Assembly (NCBI GenBank): GCA_902489965.1
Contig: CABUCA010000010.1
Location: 1 to 42,497, forward strand
Length of the DNA stretch: 42,497 bases
Direction of reading: 5' to 3'
Source of the DNA: an uncultured Collinsella sp.
GTDB lineage: Bacteria; Actinomycetota; Coriobacteriia; Coriobacteriales; Coriobacteriaceae
The notes beneath the pieces are model-generated. The model did no database searches. It worked only from the letters and a program-made list of their open reading frames with translations, and was not told where the DNA came from. Positions 34,128 to 42,424 of the stretch are shown here, in pieces (within the stretch, counting starts at the first letter, position 1; every line of letters starts with the position of its first letter). A program made the translations under genes and the position numbers.

Positions 34128-34602
34128 ATCATCGTGTGCCTACTCGTTTGGGCGTAGGCACGCCTTTGGCTCGGCGACTATAACCCCTTACGGCCACCGA
34201 ACCCTTGGATACGCTGTCGTAAACAATGTGTTTACTGAACGTTTACGGGCTTTAGTTTACACGGAACGTCTAATTTGTGGCAATTTTGCCGTCTGTAGTC
34301 CGGTGAACGGTAGGAAATCGGGGGTGAACGTACTTGAACGGTAAGGGATTGTCTATTTGACGCTCTGCTGCTAAATGCCTATTTACGTGGTCTTTTAATT
34401 TGGTAAACACCTCTATTCTTTGTTGACCCATCAACAAAAGCCCTGCTAAATGGTGATAAACGAATGTTTAGTAATTTGTTGAGTGTTCATTTTGACCGTT
34501 TACCGAGTTCATCTGCCTGTTCTGTAGCTCTGCATTAAACTAAACATGTTTAAGTTGTATTGCCGCTGATGTTTACCACTCGCGGCGCAGAGGAGGCAGC
34601 TC
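34128..34602. promoter_or_regulatory. 475-bp AT-rich divergent regulatory region with GTTTAC boxes
   Basis: No gene here. Boxes of GTTTAC/GTAAAC type: GTAAAC-AATGT-GTTTAC (34219-34235, perfect palindrome), CGTTTAC near 34241, AGTTTAC near 34254, GGTAAACA near 34402, TAAAC-GAAT-GTTTA near 34457, CGTTTACC near 34498, AAACATGTTT near 34543, and TGTTTACC near 34570. A different palindrome TTTGTTGA-CCCA-TCAACAAA lies at 34419-34438. Minus-strand -10 TATAGT at 34177-34182 serves the PTS gene. The pattern suggests cooperative binding of one regulator, controlling both sides. Confidence 0.65.
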
Positions 34603-35940
34603 ATGGAACTCAAATCGTGCACCTACGCAACCGTCACCACGCTGGGAGACTTTGGCCCCTGGATCAGCAAAGTCGTGCTCGACCTGCCGTGCACCGTTCG
34701 CGCCAACGATATCGATGCGCGCACCTTCCATATATATGTAGAGCGCCATGAACGCACGGGCGAGATCCTGATGCGCAAAGAGCGCGGCGCCGACCACGCC
34801 GCACCTTCCGTAGGCTATGTCGACGTCCTCGCCGCCTATCCGTGCGATGAGTGCGGACGCAAGCTCGCCTTTGGCACCCATGTGGCGCTCGAGATCGCCG
34901 AGCAGCGCCTGACCAAGAAGATCGAGGGCAGCGTGATGGGCTCGCGCTTGCTCGACGACCAGCTGCGCATCACGCAGCTCGCGGCCCTTCCCGGCAATGA
35001 CGGTGACAATCCAACCTGCGGCCTGGTCTTTGACACCTGCCGCGGCGACATCTGTCCCGCGCTCAAGGGCTGGAGCAATGCCACGCAAAAGACCGCCGTC
35101 AACGGCATCGCGCTCGAGTACGGCTTCTTTGAGCCCAGCTTTAAGGCCGAGGACTCCGCCTGCTTCAACCCCTTCGCGCCCGAAACGACAGTCGTGCCCC
35201 AGAAGGCCCCGCTCGTGGTGTACCTGCACGGCGCTGGCGAGGGCAAGGGCGCTACGCAAGGCGAGGGCGCCACGCGCGCTTATATCGGCAACCGCGTGAC
35301 GGCCATCAGCCAGGCGCAGATCCAACGCTACTTTGGCGGCTTTGCCTGGGTTCTCGTGCCGCAGTCGCCCACGTTTTGGATGGACAACGGCACTGAGCAG
35401 CTCGGCCACTCCAACCAGAGCATCTACTCCCCCGTCATTAAGGCGCTCATCGACGAGTTTGTCGCCGAGCATGCCGACCGCATCGACACCGACCGCATCG
35501 TGGTCGCTGGCCTTTCCAACGGCGGCTTTATGACGCTGCGCCTGTGCGCCGACTACCCCGAGTTCTTCGCCGCGGGCCTTCCCTGCTGCGCGCCGTGGTA
35601 CAACGCCACGGACGAGGACGTTGCTGCCCTTGCCAAGACACCGCTGTGGTTTACGCACTCCAAGGGCGATGAGCTCGTGATACCGCAGGAGACCGTGCTG
35701 CCGCTCACGGCTCGCCTGCGCGCTGCCGGCGCCAACGTGCATCTCACCTACTTTAGCCATGTCGAGGACCTGACCGGGCGCTACCGCGAGGCCGACGGCT
35801 CGCCCAAGAAGACGTTCAACCATGGCGTGTGGATCCACCAATTCAACGACCTGTGTTATCAAGACTTCGACGGGGGCAACGTACTCATCGACGGCGAGCC
35901 GGTGGGCTGCTGGGAGTGGTCGGCCAGGGTCGACAGGTAA
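34603..35940 (+). CDS. Alpha/beta-hydrolase, esterase or prolyl-oligopeptidase-like
   Basis: A 445-residue protein with no signal peptide. An N-terminal Ig-like domain (about 1-165) leads to an alpha/beta-hydrolase with the oxyanion region VYLHGAGEG, the nucleophile Ser305 in AGLSNGGFM, a likely Asp in THSKGDELVIP and a His in FNHGVWIHQ. This layout is found in carbohydrate esterases and PHB-depolymerase-like enzymes. In this island it may remove acyl groups from a sugar before or after glycosidase action; that is inference. The start has GAGGAGGC upstream. It is divergent from the PTS gene. Confidence 0.85.
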   Translation: MELKSCTYATVTTLGDFGPWISKVVLDLPCTVRANDIDARTFHIYVERHERTGEILMRKERGADHAAPSVGYVDVLAAYPCDECGRKLAFGTHVALEIAEQRLTKKIEGSVMGSRLLDDQLRITQLAALPGNDGDNPTCGLVFDTCRGDICPALKGWSNATQKTAVNGIALEYGFFEPSFKAEDSACFNPFAPETTVVPQKAPLVVYLHGAGEGKGATQGEGATRAYIGNRVTAISQAQIQRYFGGFAWVLVPQSPTFWMDNGTEQLGHSNQSIYSPVIKALIDEFVAEHADRIDTDRIVVAGLSNGGFMTLRLCADYPEFFAAGLPCCAPWYNATDEDVAALAKTPLWFTHSKGDELVIPQETVLPLTARLRAAGANVHLTYFSHVEDLTGRYREADGSPKKTFNHGVWIHQFNDLCYQDFDGGNVLIDGEPVGCWEWSARVDR

Positions 35941-35953
35941 TCCTTTCCCGACG

Positions 35954-36074
35954 CGGGGACCGGGGCTTAGTTTTGCAAACGTCCTCGGGCATGCATGGGT
36001 CGGCGCTTTGCGCTTCGCGCTGCGCCGACCCATGCCCCCTGTGGAATGTTTGCAAAACTAAGCCCCGGTCCCCG
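35954..36074. repeat. 121-nt near-perfect hairpin after the esterase gene
   Basis: Outer arms 35954-35980 and 36048-36074 pair over 27 bp with no mismatch (starting CGGGGACCGGGGCTTAG). Inner arms 35993-36006 and 36022-36035 pair over 14 bp (GCATGGGTCGGCGC). The 15-nt centre is itself GC-rich (TTTGCGCTTCGCGCT). No T tract. It begins 13 bp after the esterase stop. Confidence 0.85.
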
Positions 36075-36203
36075 CTGCGTTGACGTTGCTGTTGACCCTG
36101 GGCGAGCGCTTCCGGCGGGCCGCCGGGTTGACGACGATGAGGGCGGGGGTCCCGTCTTGCCTTGCGCGTGACTGACTGAAATGATTTTGGTTGGAGCTTT
36201 CTT

Positions 36204-37715
36204 ATGACTCGCGATTTAACTCGGGTGATTGTTACTACTGATATGGAAGTCGATGATATGAACTCGCTCGTTCATTTGGCTCTGTATCTCAACTTGCTCG
36301 ATGTTCAGGCTGTGGTGTACACGGCTTCGCAGTATCATTTTCTTGGGGATGGCGTGCATTCGCTTGGCGAGGTGAATCCGCATTGGCGTACCAAGGGTCA
36401 CCGTTCCTATGAGTGGGATGTGGTGCCTCATGAGCCTGATCCGCTTGCTGGGGAGCTTCGTGAGTATCGACCGTTTCCTGAGCATTGGATCGAGAGCCTC
36501 TGGAGCAATGAGTATGCCCAGGCCTGGCCTCAGCTGCAGGCTAATGCGGCCGCTGCCGGCGAGTCTCCGTTTCCCTCGCCTGCTCAGATGATTGAGCGTA
36601 CGTTTGTGGGCAATGTTGCCTTTGAAGGCGATGTGCGTGAGGAGTCTGAGGGTTCGCGCGTGATTGCTCAGGCGATTTTGGATGATGACCCGCGCACGCT
36701 TTGGCTGCTCAGTTGGGGCGGTATAAATACGATCGTTCGCGCCCTGATGAGCATTGCCGAGCGCTATCGCGCCACACCCGAATGGCCTTCTGTGCAACAG
36801 TGTGTCTATCAGAAGGTACGCGTGATGGGCGTTGCCGATGGTGTGGGGCAGGACAATTCTTGGCTCGACCATGGGCATGAGCTCTTCCCCGATCTCATCT
36901 TTTGGTGTGTGCCCTATATGTATGGCGGCTATGTCGATGCCAAGATGGCTCAGCCCGATACGCTGCCGCTCTTTCAGGCTCCCTGGCCCGAGCAAAATCT
37001 CACGCAGGGCAACGGTCCCCTTATGGCGCGCTATATGCTCTATGGCGATGGCAAGGTGTACGAAAACGAGCCCGAGAGGTTCCAGTTTGGCAAGCATGCC
37101 CGCTTGGATTGGGGCTTAGAAGGCATGCCCGCGATGCAATTTGAGCGCGGCGATTTTATGGCCGAGGGCGACTCGATGACCTATATTCCGCTGCTGCCGT
37201 TTGGCCTGCGCGGCATCGATAACCGCTACTTTGACACGTTGCTCGGCCGCATGTTCCTTGACGGGCATCCCCACTCAGATGCGCCTGCCGGTTTTGCTGC
37301 CATAGGTACGCCGGTGGACGGCAACCCCAACCCCTATCTGCGCGCCTACCAGGAAGACTTCGCCGCTCGCGCGCAGTGGTGCGCCCATGAGCCCGCGGCC
37401 TGCTCGCATCCGGCGTATGTTGCCGAGGTCACGGGCGACATGAGCGCCGCGGCCGGCGGGCGCGTTGCTCTTGCAGCGACCATCGTCGACCCCGATGGCA
37501 GGGGCTTCGATGCTCATTGGAATGTCACCATGGGACCGTCGCGCTATACAGGCGCTCAAGATCTGTCGCTATGGCAGGAATGCGCGACGGACGCCACGTT
37601 CACCGTACCCGCCGACGCGCAGCCCGGTGACCGCTTCGTGCTCACCCTCAGCGTTAAAACCCGCGCCGAGCGCCCCTGCACCCGCTACGCCCAGGTCGCC
37701 ATCACCGTCGCGTAG
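36204..37715 (+). CDS. DUF1593 protein (nucleoside-hydrolase-like fold)
   Basis: A 503-residue protein without a signal peptide. The N-terminal domain (about 1-330) begins RVIVTTDMEVDDMNS, the DUF1593 variant of the nucleoside-hydrolase calcium-binding loop (Asp-x-x-x-Asp-Asp), and contains LWLLSWGGINTIVRAL and DNSWLDHGHELFPDL. The last 100 residues (VALAATIVDPDGRGFDAHW) form an Ig-like beta-sandwich typical of the family. Function is not known; such genes occur near glycosidases. The start has TTGGAG upstream. The first 200 codons use many T-ending codons (GAT, CAT, GTT, CCT), unlike the rest of the gene and its neighbours. Confidence 0.85.
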   Translation: MTRDLTRVIVTTDMEVDDMNSLVHLALYLNLLDVQAVVYTASQYHFLGDGVHSLGEVNPHWRTKGHRSYEWDVVPHEPDPLAGELREYRPFPEHWIESLWSNEYAQAWPQLQANAAAAGESPFPSPAQMIERTFVGNVAFEGDVREESEGSRVIAQAILDDDPRTLWLLSWGGINTIVRALMSIAERYRATPEWPSVQQCVYQKVRVMGVADGVGQDNSWLDHGHELFPDLIFWCVPYMYGGYVDAKMAQPDTLPLFQAPWPEQNLTQGNGPLMARYMLYGDGKVYENEPERFQFGKHARLDWGLEGMPAMQFERGDFMAEGDSMTYIPLLPFGLRGIDNRYFDTLLGRMFLDGHPHSDAPAGFAAIGTPVDGNPNPYLRAYQEDFAARAQWCAHEPAACSHPAYVAEVTGDMSAAAGGRVALAATIVDPDGRGFDAHWNVTMGPSRYTGAQDLSLWQECATDATFTVPADAQPGDRFVLTLSVKTRAERPCTRYAQVAITVA

Positions 37716-37736
37716 CAAGCGGCGGCACCCACATTC

Positions 37737-37840
37737 GGCACGGAGTGTCCCCAACCGCCACTCATTTAAGTACGTCCCCAATGAGTGGCCGAAGACTGCC
37801 CCCAACGACTAGTCGTTTAAGAACGTCCCCGATGACTACC
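37737..37840. repeat. Cluster of three GTCCCC-family repeats
   Basis: CGGAGTGTCCCCAACCG near 37740; a full hairpin CCACTCATT-TAAGTACGTCCCC-AATGAGTGG (37758-37788, 9-bp stem); and AGTCGTTTAAGAACGTCCCC then GATGACT (37811-37837). They fill the first third of the 326-bp gap 37716-38041, which contains no gene. Confidence 0.7.
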
Positions 37841-37843
37841 CAG

Positions 37844-37912
37844 AAGTTGCGGTGGAATAGTTCCTGTTTGGCCTTCTATGGCCCACATTTAGGAACTATT
37901 TCACCGCAAGTT
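37844..37912. repeat. Palindrome with GCGGTGGAATAGTTCCT arms
   Basis: Arms 37844-37865 and 37891-37912 pair over 22 bp with two mismatches; an inner stem TGGCC/GGCCCA surrounds TTCTAT. No T tract. The remainder of the gap (37913-38041) should hold the promoter of the next operon, but I see no clear -35/-10. Confidence 0.7.
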
Positions 37913-38041
37913 ATTTGGGGATGAAAAATGGGCCATGTGTCCCAGTTGTGGAGACCTCTTGAGCCGTCTGGGTATCGTGAAAGATCGCGCGCTCCCCCAT
38001 CATCAAAAGTGACACACGCTACCTGTTGATGGGAGGCAACC

Positions 38042-38779
38042 ATGGGCTTCTTTGACAAGATGTTCGAGAAGAAAGAGTGCGCGATTTGCGGTACCGAGCT
38101 GGGACTTCTAGGTAAGACCAAGATCAACGAAGGCTACCTGTGCAAAGAATGCGTCGGCAAGCTCTCTCCCTACTTCCACGGCTATCGCTCCAGCACCGCG
38201 GACGATATCCGCGAGCAACTCGCCTATCGCGAGGCTAACGCCGAGCGCCTGGCGTCGTTCAACCCCACGCGCACGCTTTCTGCCGGGCGCACCAACATCA
38301 TGCTCGACGAGGACGCGGGCCTGCTGATCATTACCTCGCAGAGCCGCTGGCGCGACGCCAATCCCGACATCATCGAGTTCTCGCAGGTACTCGGCTGCGA
38401 TATGGATATCGACGAGCATCGCACCGAAATCTATCGCGAGACCAAGGACGGCGAGCGCGAGAGCTACAACCCGCCGCGCTACGACCTGGATTACGACTTT
38501 AATCTGACCATTCACGTCAACACGCCGTACTTTACCGAGATCAACCTGCGCGTAAACGACTCCACCATCGATCAGCGCGGCTCCATCGAATACCGCGAGG
38601 CCAAGCGCCAGGCAACCGAGGTCCGCGACGCGCTGGTGCAGCTGCGCCAGGAGACGCGCGACAGCGTCGTGGCCGCCAAGGCCCCCAAGACCGCGGTGAC
38701 CTGCCCCTTCTGCGGAGCCACCACCATTCCCGATGCCAGTGGGCGCTGCGAATACTGCGGCGGCGCCATCGGCGCATAG
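38042..38779 (+). CDS. DUF4428 protein with N- and C-terminal zinc ribbons
   Basis: A 245-residue cytoplasmic protein. The first 45 residues are a DUF4428-type zinc ribbon (CAICGTELG ... GYLCKECVGKL). The centre (about 80-190) is a beta-rich domain with NIMLDEDAGLLIITSQSRWR, and the end is a second ribbon (CPFCGATTIP, CEYCGGAIG). Function unknown. The start follows GGGAGG. It is 24 bp from the next gene and 4 kb of co-directional genes follow, so these three are likely one operon at the membrane. Confidence 0.85.
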   Translation: MGFFDKMFEKKECAICGTELGLLGKTKINEGYLCKECVGKLSPYFHGYRSSTADDIREQLAYREANAERLASFNPTRTLSAGRTNIMLDEDAGLLIITSQSRWRDANPDIIEFSQVLGCDMDIDEHRTEIYRETKDGERESYNPPRYDLDYDFNLTIHVNTPYFTEINLRVNDSTIDQRGSIEYREAKRQATEVRDALVQLRQETRDSVVAAKAPKTAVTCPFCGATTIPDASGRCEYCGGAIGA

Positions 38780-38803
38780 CCTCCGGCACGGAAAGGACCG
38801 ATC

Positions 38804-40126
38804 ATGGCCTTCGAGAGCGTTAACTATCAGTGCCCTGCCTGCGGTGGTCCCCTGCATTTTGCCAGCGCCGAGCAAAAGCTTGTCTGCGACTACTGTGACT
38901 CACGCTTTGAAGTCGAAGAAGTCGAGGCCCTCTATCGCGAGCGCCAGGACAAGGCAGATGCCAAAGCCGATGCCGCAGCCGCAGCTCCCAAACCTGCTGC
39001 CGACGACGCGGTGCAGGAGCTCGCCCAAAACGCCGGCTACATCTGCTCGTCGTGCGGCGCCGAGCTCGTGTCCGACGGCACCGTCGCCGTCACCACCTGC
39101 CCGTACTGCGGTAACTCCGCCGTGGCGCCCGGCCAGCTCTCTGGCGACTTCTCGCCCGACCTGGTGATTCCGTTTAAGCTCGGGCGCGACGACGTCACGG
39201 CCGCACTCAAGGAACACTACAAGGGCAAGATCTTGCTGCCCAAGAGCTTTGTCACCGGCAACCACATCGACGAGGTCCAAGGTGTCTACGTGCCGTTTTG
39301 GCTCTACGGTGCCCGCGTTGACGGCGAAGTGTACTTTGACGCGACCAACGAGACCGTGACCGAGGAATCCGACCGCACCGTCACGACCACCGACCACTAC
39401 GATGCCTATCGCAAGGGCAATATCTCGTTTAAGCGCGTGCCCGTCGACGGATCGTCCAAGATGCCCGACGGCCACATGGACGCCATCGAGCCGTTTGACT
39501 ACGACGCGCTGCGTCCGTTCTCGGTCGCATATATGCCCGGCTACATCGCCAACCGTTACGACGAGGACTGCGAGACCTGCAAGGCGCGCGCCGAGCGCCG
39601 TATGGAAGAAAGCACGATCTCGGCCCTGCGCGAGACTGTCGTCGACGAATACGACGATGCCACGGTCGAAAGCAAGCAGCTCGACTACACCTGGGAAGAC
39701 AGCGACTACGCCCTGTTCCCCGTCTGGATGCTCTCCACCTCGTGGAACGGCAAGAGCTACCTGTTTGCCATGAACGGCCAGACCGGCCGCTTGGTCGGCG
39801 AGCTCCCCTGCTCCAAGCCCAAGCTCGCCATCGCCTCGGTGCTGTTCTTTGTGATCGGATTTGTCCTCTCCCAAATTCTCTTTATGGGCGAGAACGCCTT
39901 CGATCCGGATTACCTCGCCTTTGATATCGAGGGCATCCTCATCAACATCATCGCGCCGCTGATCATCGTGATTATCGGAGACGTGCTACTGGTAGGCCAG
40001 CTCAAGACGGCCAACGAGGCCACCCACGCCGACGAGTACTGTGGCGAGCTCGACCTGACCGAGAAGCACGACACCTTCAGCCACACCGAGACCACCGTTG
40101 TCATGAAGGACAACAAGGACGATTAG
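38804..40126 (+). CDS. Zinc-ribbon membrane protein, YdjG-like
   Basis: A 440-residue protein. Two zinc ribbons at the N-terminus (CPACGGPL ... CDYC, then CSSCGAEL ... CPYCGN) lead to a long beta-rich part with VQGVYVPFWLYGARV and TWEDSDYALFPVWML. Two hydrophobic segments (about 343-362 and 378-400) anchor it near the C-terminus, ending in an acidic tail. This matches the layout of B. subtilis YdjG, whose gene adjoins pspA, ydjH and ydjI in an envelope-stress operon. No PspA gene is present here. The start follows GGAAAGGA. Confidence 0.82.
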   Translation: MAFESVNYQCPACGGPLHFASAEQKLVCDYCDSRFEVEEVEALYRERQDKADAKADAAAAAPKPAADDAVQELAQNAGYICSSCGAELVSDGTVAVTTCPYCGNSAVAPGQLSGDFSPDLVIPFKLGRDDVTAALKEHYKGKILLPKSFVTGNHIDEVQGVYVPFWLYGARVDGEVYFDATNETVTEESDRTVTTTDHYDAYRKGNISFKRVPVDGSSKMPDGHMDAIEPFDYDALRPFSVAYMPGYIANRYDEDCETCKARAERRMEESTISALRETVVDEYDDATVESKQLDYTWEDSDYALFPVWMLSTSWNGKSYLFAMNGQTGRLVGELPCSKPKLAIASVLFFVIGFVLSQILFMGENAFDPDYLAFDIEGILINIIAPLIIVIIGDVLLVGQLKTANEATHADEYCGELDLTEKHDTFSHTETTVVMKDNKDD

Positions 40127-40174
40127 CCATTCTGACCAATACCACCCGGCCTTTGACGAGAAAGGAAGATCACC

Positions 40175-41416
40175 ATGGGACTCTTGAAAGCTGGATTGGG
40201 AGCTGCCGGCGGCGTCATGGCCGACCAGTGGAAAGAATTTATCTATTGCGAATCGATGCCCGCTGACGTCTTGGCCTGCAAGGGCAGCAAGCGCACCGGC
40301 GGCCGCAGCTCCAACACGCGCGGCGAGGACAACGTCATCTCCAACGGCTCGGTCATCGCCGTCAACGACGGCCAGGGCATGCTCGTGGTGCAAAACGGCA
40401 AGATCATCGAGGTTGCGCTGGAGCCCGGCGAGTTTGTCTTTGACACCGGCAGCGAGCCGAGCGTCTTTAGCGGCAACCTGGGCGACTCCATCAAGGAGAC
40501 GTTCGCCAATATCGGCAGCCGCTTTACCTTTGGCGGCGACGCAGGCAAGGACCAGCGCGTCTACTTCATCAACACCAAGGAGATCATCGGTAACAAGTAC
40601 GGCACCGCCTCGCCCGTGCCTTTCCGCGTGGTCGATAACAACATTGGCCTGGACGTCGACATCTCCGTTCGCTGCAACGGCGAGTATTCGTACCGCATCA
40701 CCAACCCGCTGCTGTTCTACACCAACGTGTGCGGCAACGTGACCGATAGCTACACGCGCGATAAGATCGACAGCCAGCTTAAGTCCGAGCTGCTCACCGC
40801 TCTGCAGCCCGCCTTTGCCAAGATCTCGGAGATGGGCATTCGCTACAGCGCCATTCCCGGCCACACCACCGAGCTCGCCCGCGCGCTCAACGAGGTCCTC
40901 TCGGCCGACTGGCGCGACCTGCGCGGCGTCGAGATTGTGAGCTTTGGCGTCAACTCCATCGCCGCCTCGCAAGAAGACGAGCAGATGATCAAGGATCTGC
41001 AGAAGGCCGCGGTCATGCGCGATCCCACCATGGCAGCCGCCAACATCGCCAGCGCCCAGAGCGATGCGATGCGCGCCGCAGCGGCCAACCCCAACGGCGC
41101 GATGGCCGGCTTTATGGGCATGGGCATGGCAGGCGGCATGGGCGGCATGAACGCCAGCCAGCTGTTCGCCGCCGGCCAGGCACAGCAGCAGGCCGCCCCG
41201 CAGCCGGCTCCGGCTCCCGCCCCCGCACCGGCTCCCGCCGCCGCACCTGCGGCCGGCACGTGGACTTGCAGCTGCGGCGCCACCAACACCGGCAAGTTCT
41301 GCTCCGAGTGCGGCAGTCCCGCACCCGCCCCGGTACCGGCCAAGTGGTTCTGCCCCAACTGCGGTAGCGAAAACGGCGGCAAATTCTGCAGCAACTGCGG
41401 AACGCCCCGGCCCTAG
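40175..41416 (+). CDS. SPFH-domain protein, YdjI-like, with zinc ribbons
   Basis: A 413-residue protein often named 'virion core protein-like'. The SPFH/band-7 domain covers about 30-265 (VNDGQGMLVVQNGKIIEVAL, YFINTKEIIGNKYGTASPVP and VVDNNIGLDVDISVRCNG). A Gly/Met/Ala-rich helix-poor stretch and a Pro-Ala repeat (residues about 345-365) lead to two zinc ribbons (CSCGATNTGKFCSECG, CPNCGSENGGKFCSNCG). SPFH proteins assemble at membranes; YdjI does so with YdjG in B. subtilis, by analogy. The start follows AAAGGAAG, 48 bp after the previous gene. Confidence 0.88.
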   Translation: MGLLKAGLGAAGGVMADQWKEFIYCESMPADVLACKGSKRTGGRSSNTRGEDNVISNGSVIAVNDGQGMLVVQNGKIIEVALEPGEFVFDTGSEPSVFSGNLGDSIKETFANIGSRFTFGGDAGKDQRVYFINTKEIIGNKYGTASPVPFRVVDNNIGLDVDISVRCNGEYSYRITNPLLFYTNVCGNVTDSYTRDKIDSQLKSELLTALQPAFAKISEMGIRYSAIPGHTTELARALNEVLSADWRDLRGVEIVSFGVNSIAASQEDEQMIKDLQKAAVMRDPTMAAANIASAQSDAMRAAAANPNGAMAGFMGMGMAGGMGGMNASQLFAAGQAQQQAAPQPAPAPAPAPAPAAAPAAGTWTCSCGATNTGKFCSECGSPAPAPVPAKWFCPNCGSENGGKFCSNCGTPRP

Positions 41417-41435
41417 TCCCTCTATCTGGTAATTG

Positions 41436-41457
41436 GCGGGGGATCCGCCACCCCCGC
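41436..41457. repeat. Short hairpin between SPFH and lipoprotein genes
   Basis: GCGGGGG/CCCCCGC, 7 bp, 8-nt loop, followed by ATTTGCTTC. A weak terminator or mRNA-processing structure. Confidence 0.4.
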
Positions 41458-41496
41458 ATTTGCTTCTATGGGCTTTCACACAAGAAGGAGGACACC

Positions 41497-42339
41497 ATGA
41501 AGACAACGTTCAAAAAGTCCGTACTCGCATTTCTGACATGCGTCCTGGCGCTCGCCTTTGCCCTGACGGGCTGCAGCGGCGGCGGCAAAGACCCCAAGGC
41601 CAACTTCGTCGGCAGCTGGGAACTCTCGGGTGGAACCCTGGAGGGCGAAGAGCTGACCGACGAGTACATGGATATGCTCGAGGAGTGGGGCGTCAACTGC
41701 ATCCTGATCCTCGATGAAGACGGTACAGGTGCCCTCGACCTGTTCCTTGAAGTCGTCGACCTTAAATGGGAGGCAAAGGACGCCACCACCGTAACCATCA
41801 CCGCCGAAGACGAGTCACATGACATGAAGCTCAAGGACGGCAAGCTCATCCTCGAAGAGGATGACGGCAATCTTGTCTTTACCAAGTCTGACAAGGACCT
41901 GTCCGGCACGGTGAAGAAGGATCGCGAGGCGGCCGAGAAGGAAGAAGAGATCGACGAGGCCGTCGAAGACGACGACGTCCAGAAGATTGAAATCTCCCCC
42001 GCCGTCACCGTCGCCGATGACGATCTGTGCACCATCACCATCACCGAGAAGTTCAAGGACGACTGGGGCGACATCGGCTTTGTCGTCAACATCACCAACA
42101 AGAGCGACAAGGACCTGACCTTCTACGCTCCTTCCGGCAAGACCAACGTCAACGGCACCATGAAGGAACCCTGGTTCTCGGCTCACCTGATGCCCGGCAC
42201 CAACGCCACCGAGGAATTCACGTTCTCGAACGGCGAGCTTGACAGCCTTGACGACCTGGTTAACACGACCATCGGCATTGACGCCTATCTGACCGATTCC
42301 TACGAGGACGTCGCCTCTTACACCGCAACCATCGCGTAA
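41497..42339 (+). CDS. Predicted lipoprotein of unknown function
   Basis: A 280-residue exported protein. Signal peptide with lipobox LTGC, Cys26 modified. Residues about 35-130 form a lipocalin-like strand pattern (FVGSWELSGGTLEGEEL ... LILEEDDGNLVFTKS) seen in small Actinobacterial lipoproteins. A charged coil (KKDREAAEKEEEIDEAVEDD) joins it to an Ig-like domain (about 175-280) with IGFVVNITNKSDKDLTFYAP, the DUF-type 'interaction with solvent' sandwich. The start follows AAGGAGG. It may sit in the same transcript as the SPFH operon, or be separate because of the hairpin. Confidence 0.85.
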   Translation: MKTTFKKSVLAFLTCVLALAFALTGCSGGGKDPKANFVGSWELSGGTLEGEELTDEYMDMLEEWGVNCILILDEDGTGALDLFLEVVDLKWEAKDATTVTITAEDESHDMKLKDGKLILEEDDGNLVFTKSDKDLSGTVKKDREAAEKEEEIDEAVEDDDVQKIEISPAVTVADDDLCTITITEKFKDDWGDIGFVVNITNKSDKDLTFYAPSGKTNVNGTMKEPWFSAHLMPGTNATEEFTFSNGELDSLDDLVNTTIGIDAYLTDSYEDVASYTATIA

Positions 42340-42389
42340 CGGCACGTAACGTCAGCCGCGGATTGGCGGACACATCCGCGCACATGCCA

Positions 42390-42424
42390 GGCGGGGCCGC
42401 AGGAGATGATCCTGCGACCCCGCC
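42390..42424 (+). terminator. Hairpin after the last lipoprotein gene
   Basis: GGCGGGGCCGCAGGA pairs with TCCTGCGACCCCGCC (15 bp, one mismatch). The following GCTTCATG is a poor T tract. A second hairpin CCCGCCGTTT/AAACGGCGGG (42462-42490) lies at the window end and may belong to the next gene. Confidence 0.6.

Noticed and set aside
40175..41416. Phage or virus gene, because similar proteins are named virion core protein
   Set aside because: The domain is SPFH/band-7 with zinc ribbons and the neighbours are cellular; the name is a historical transfer.
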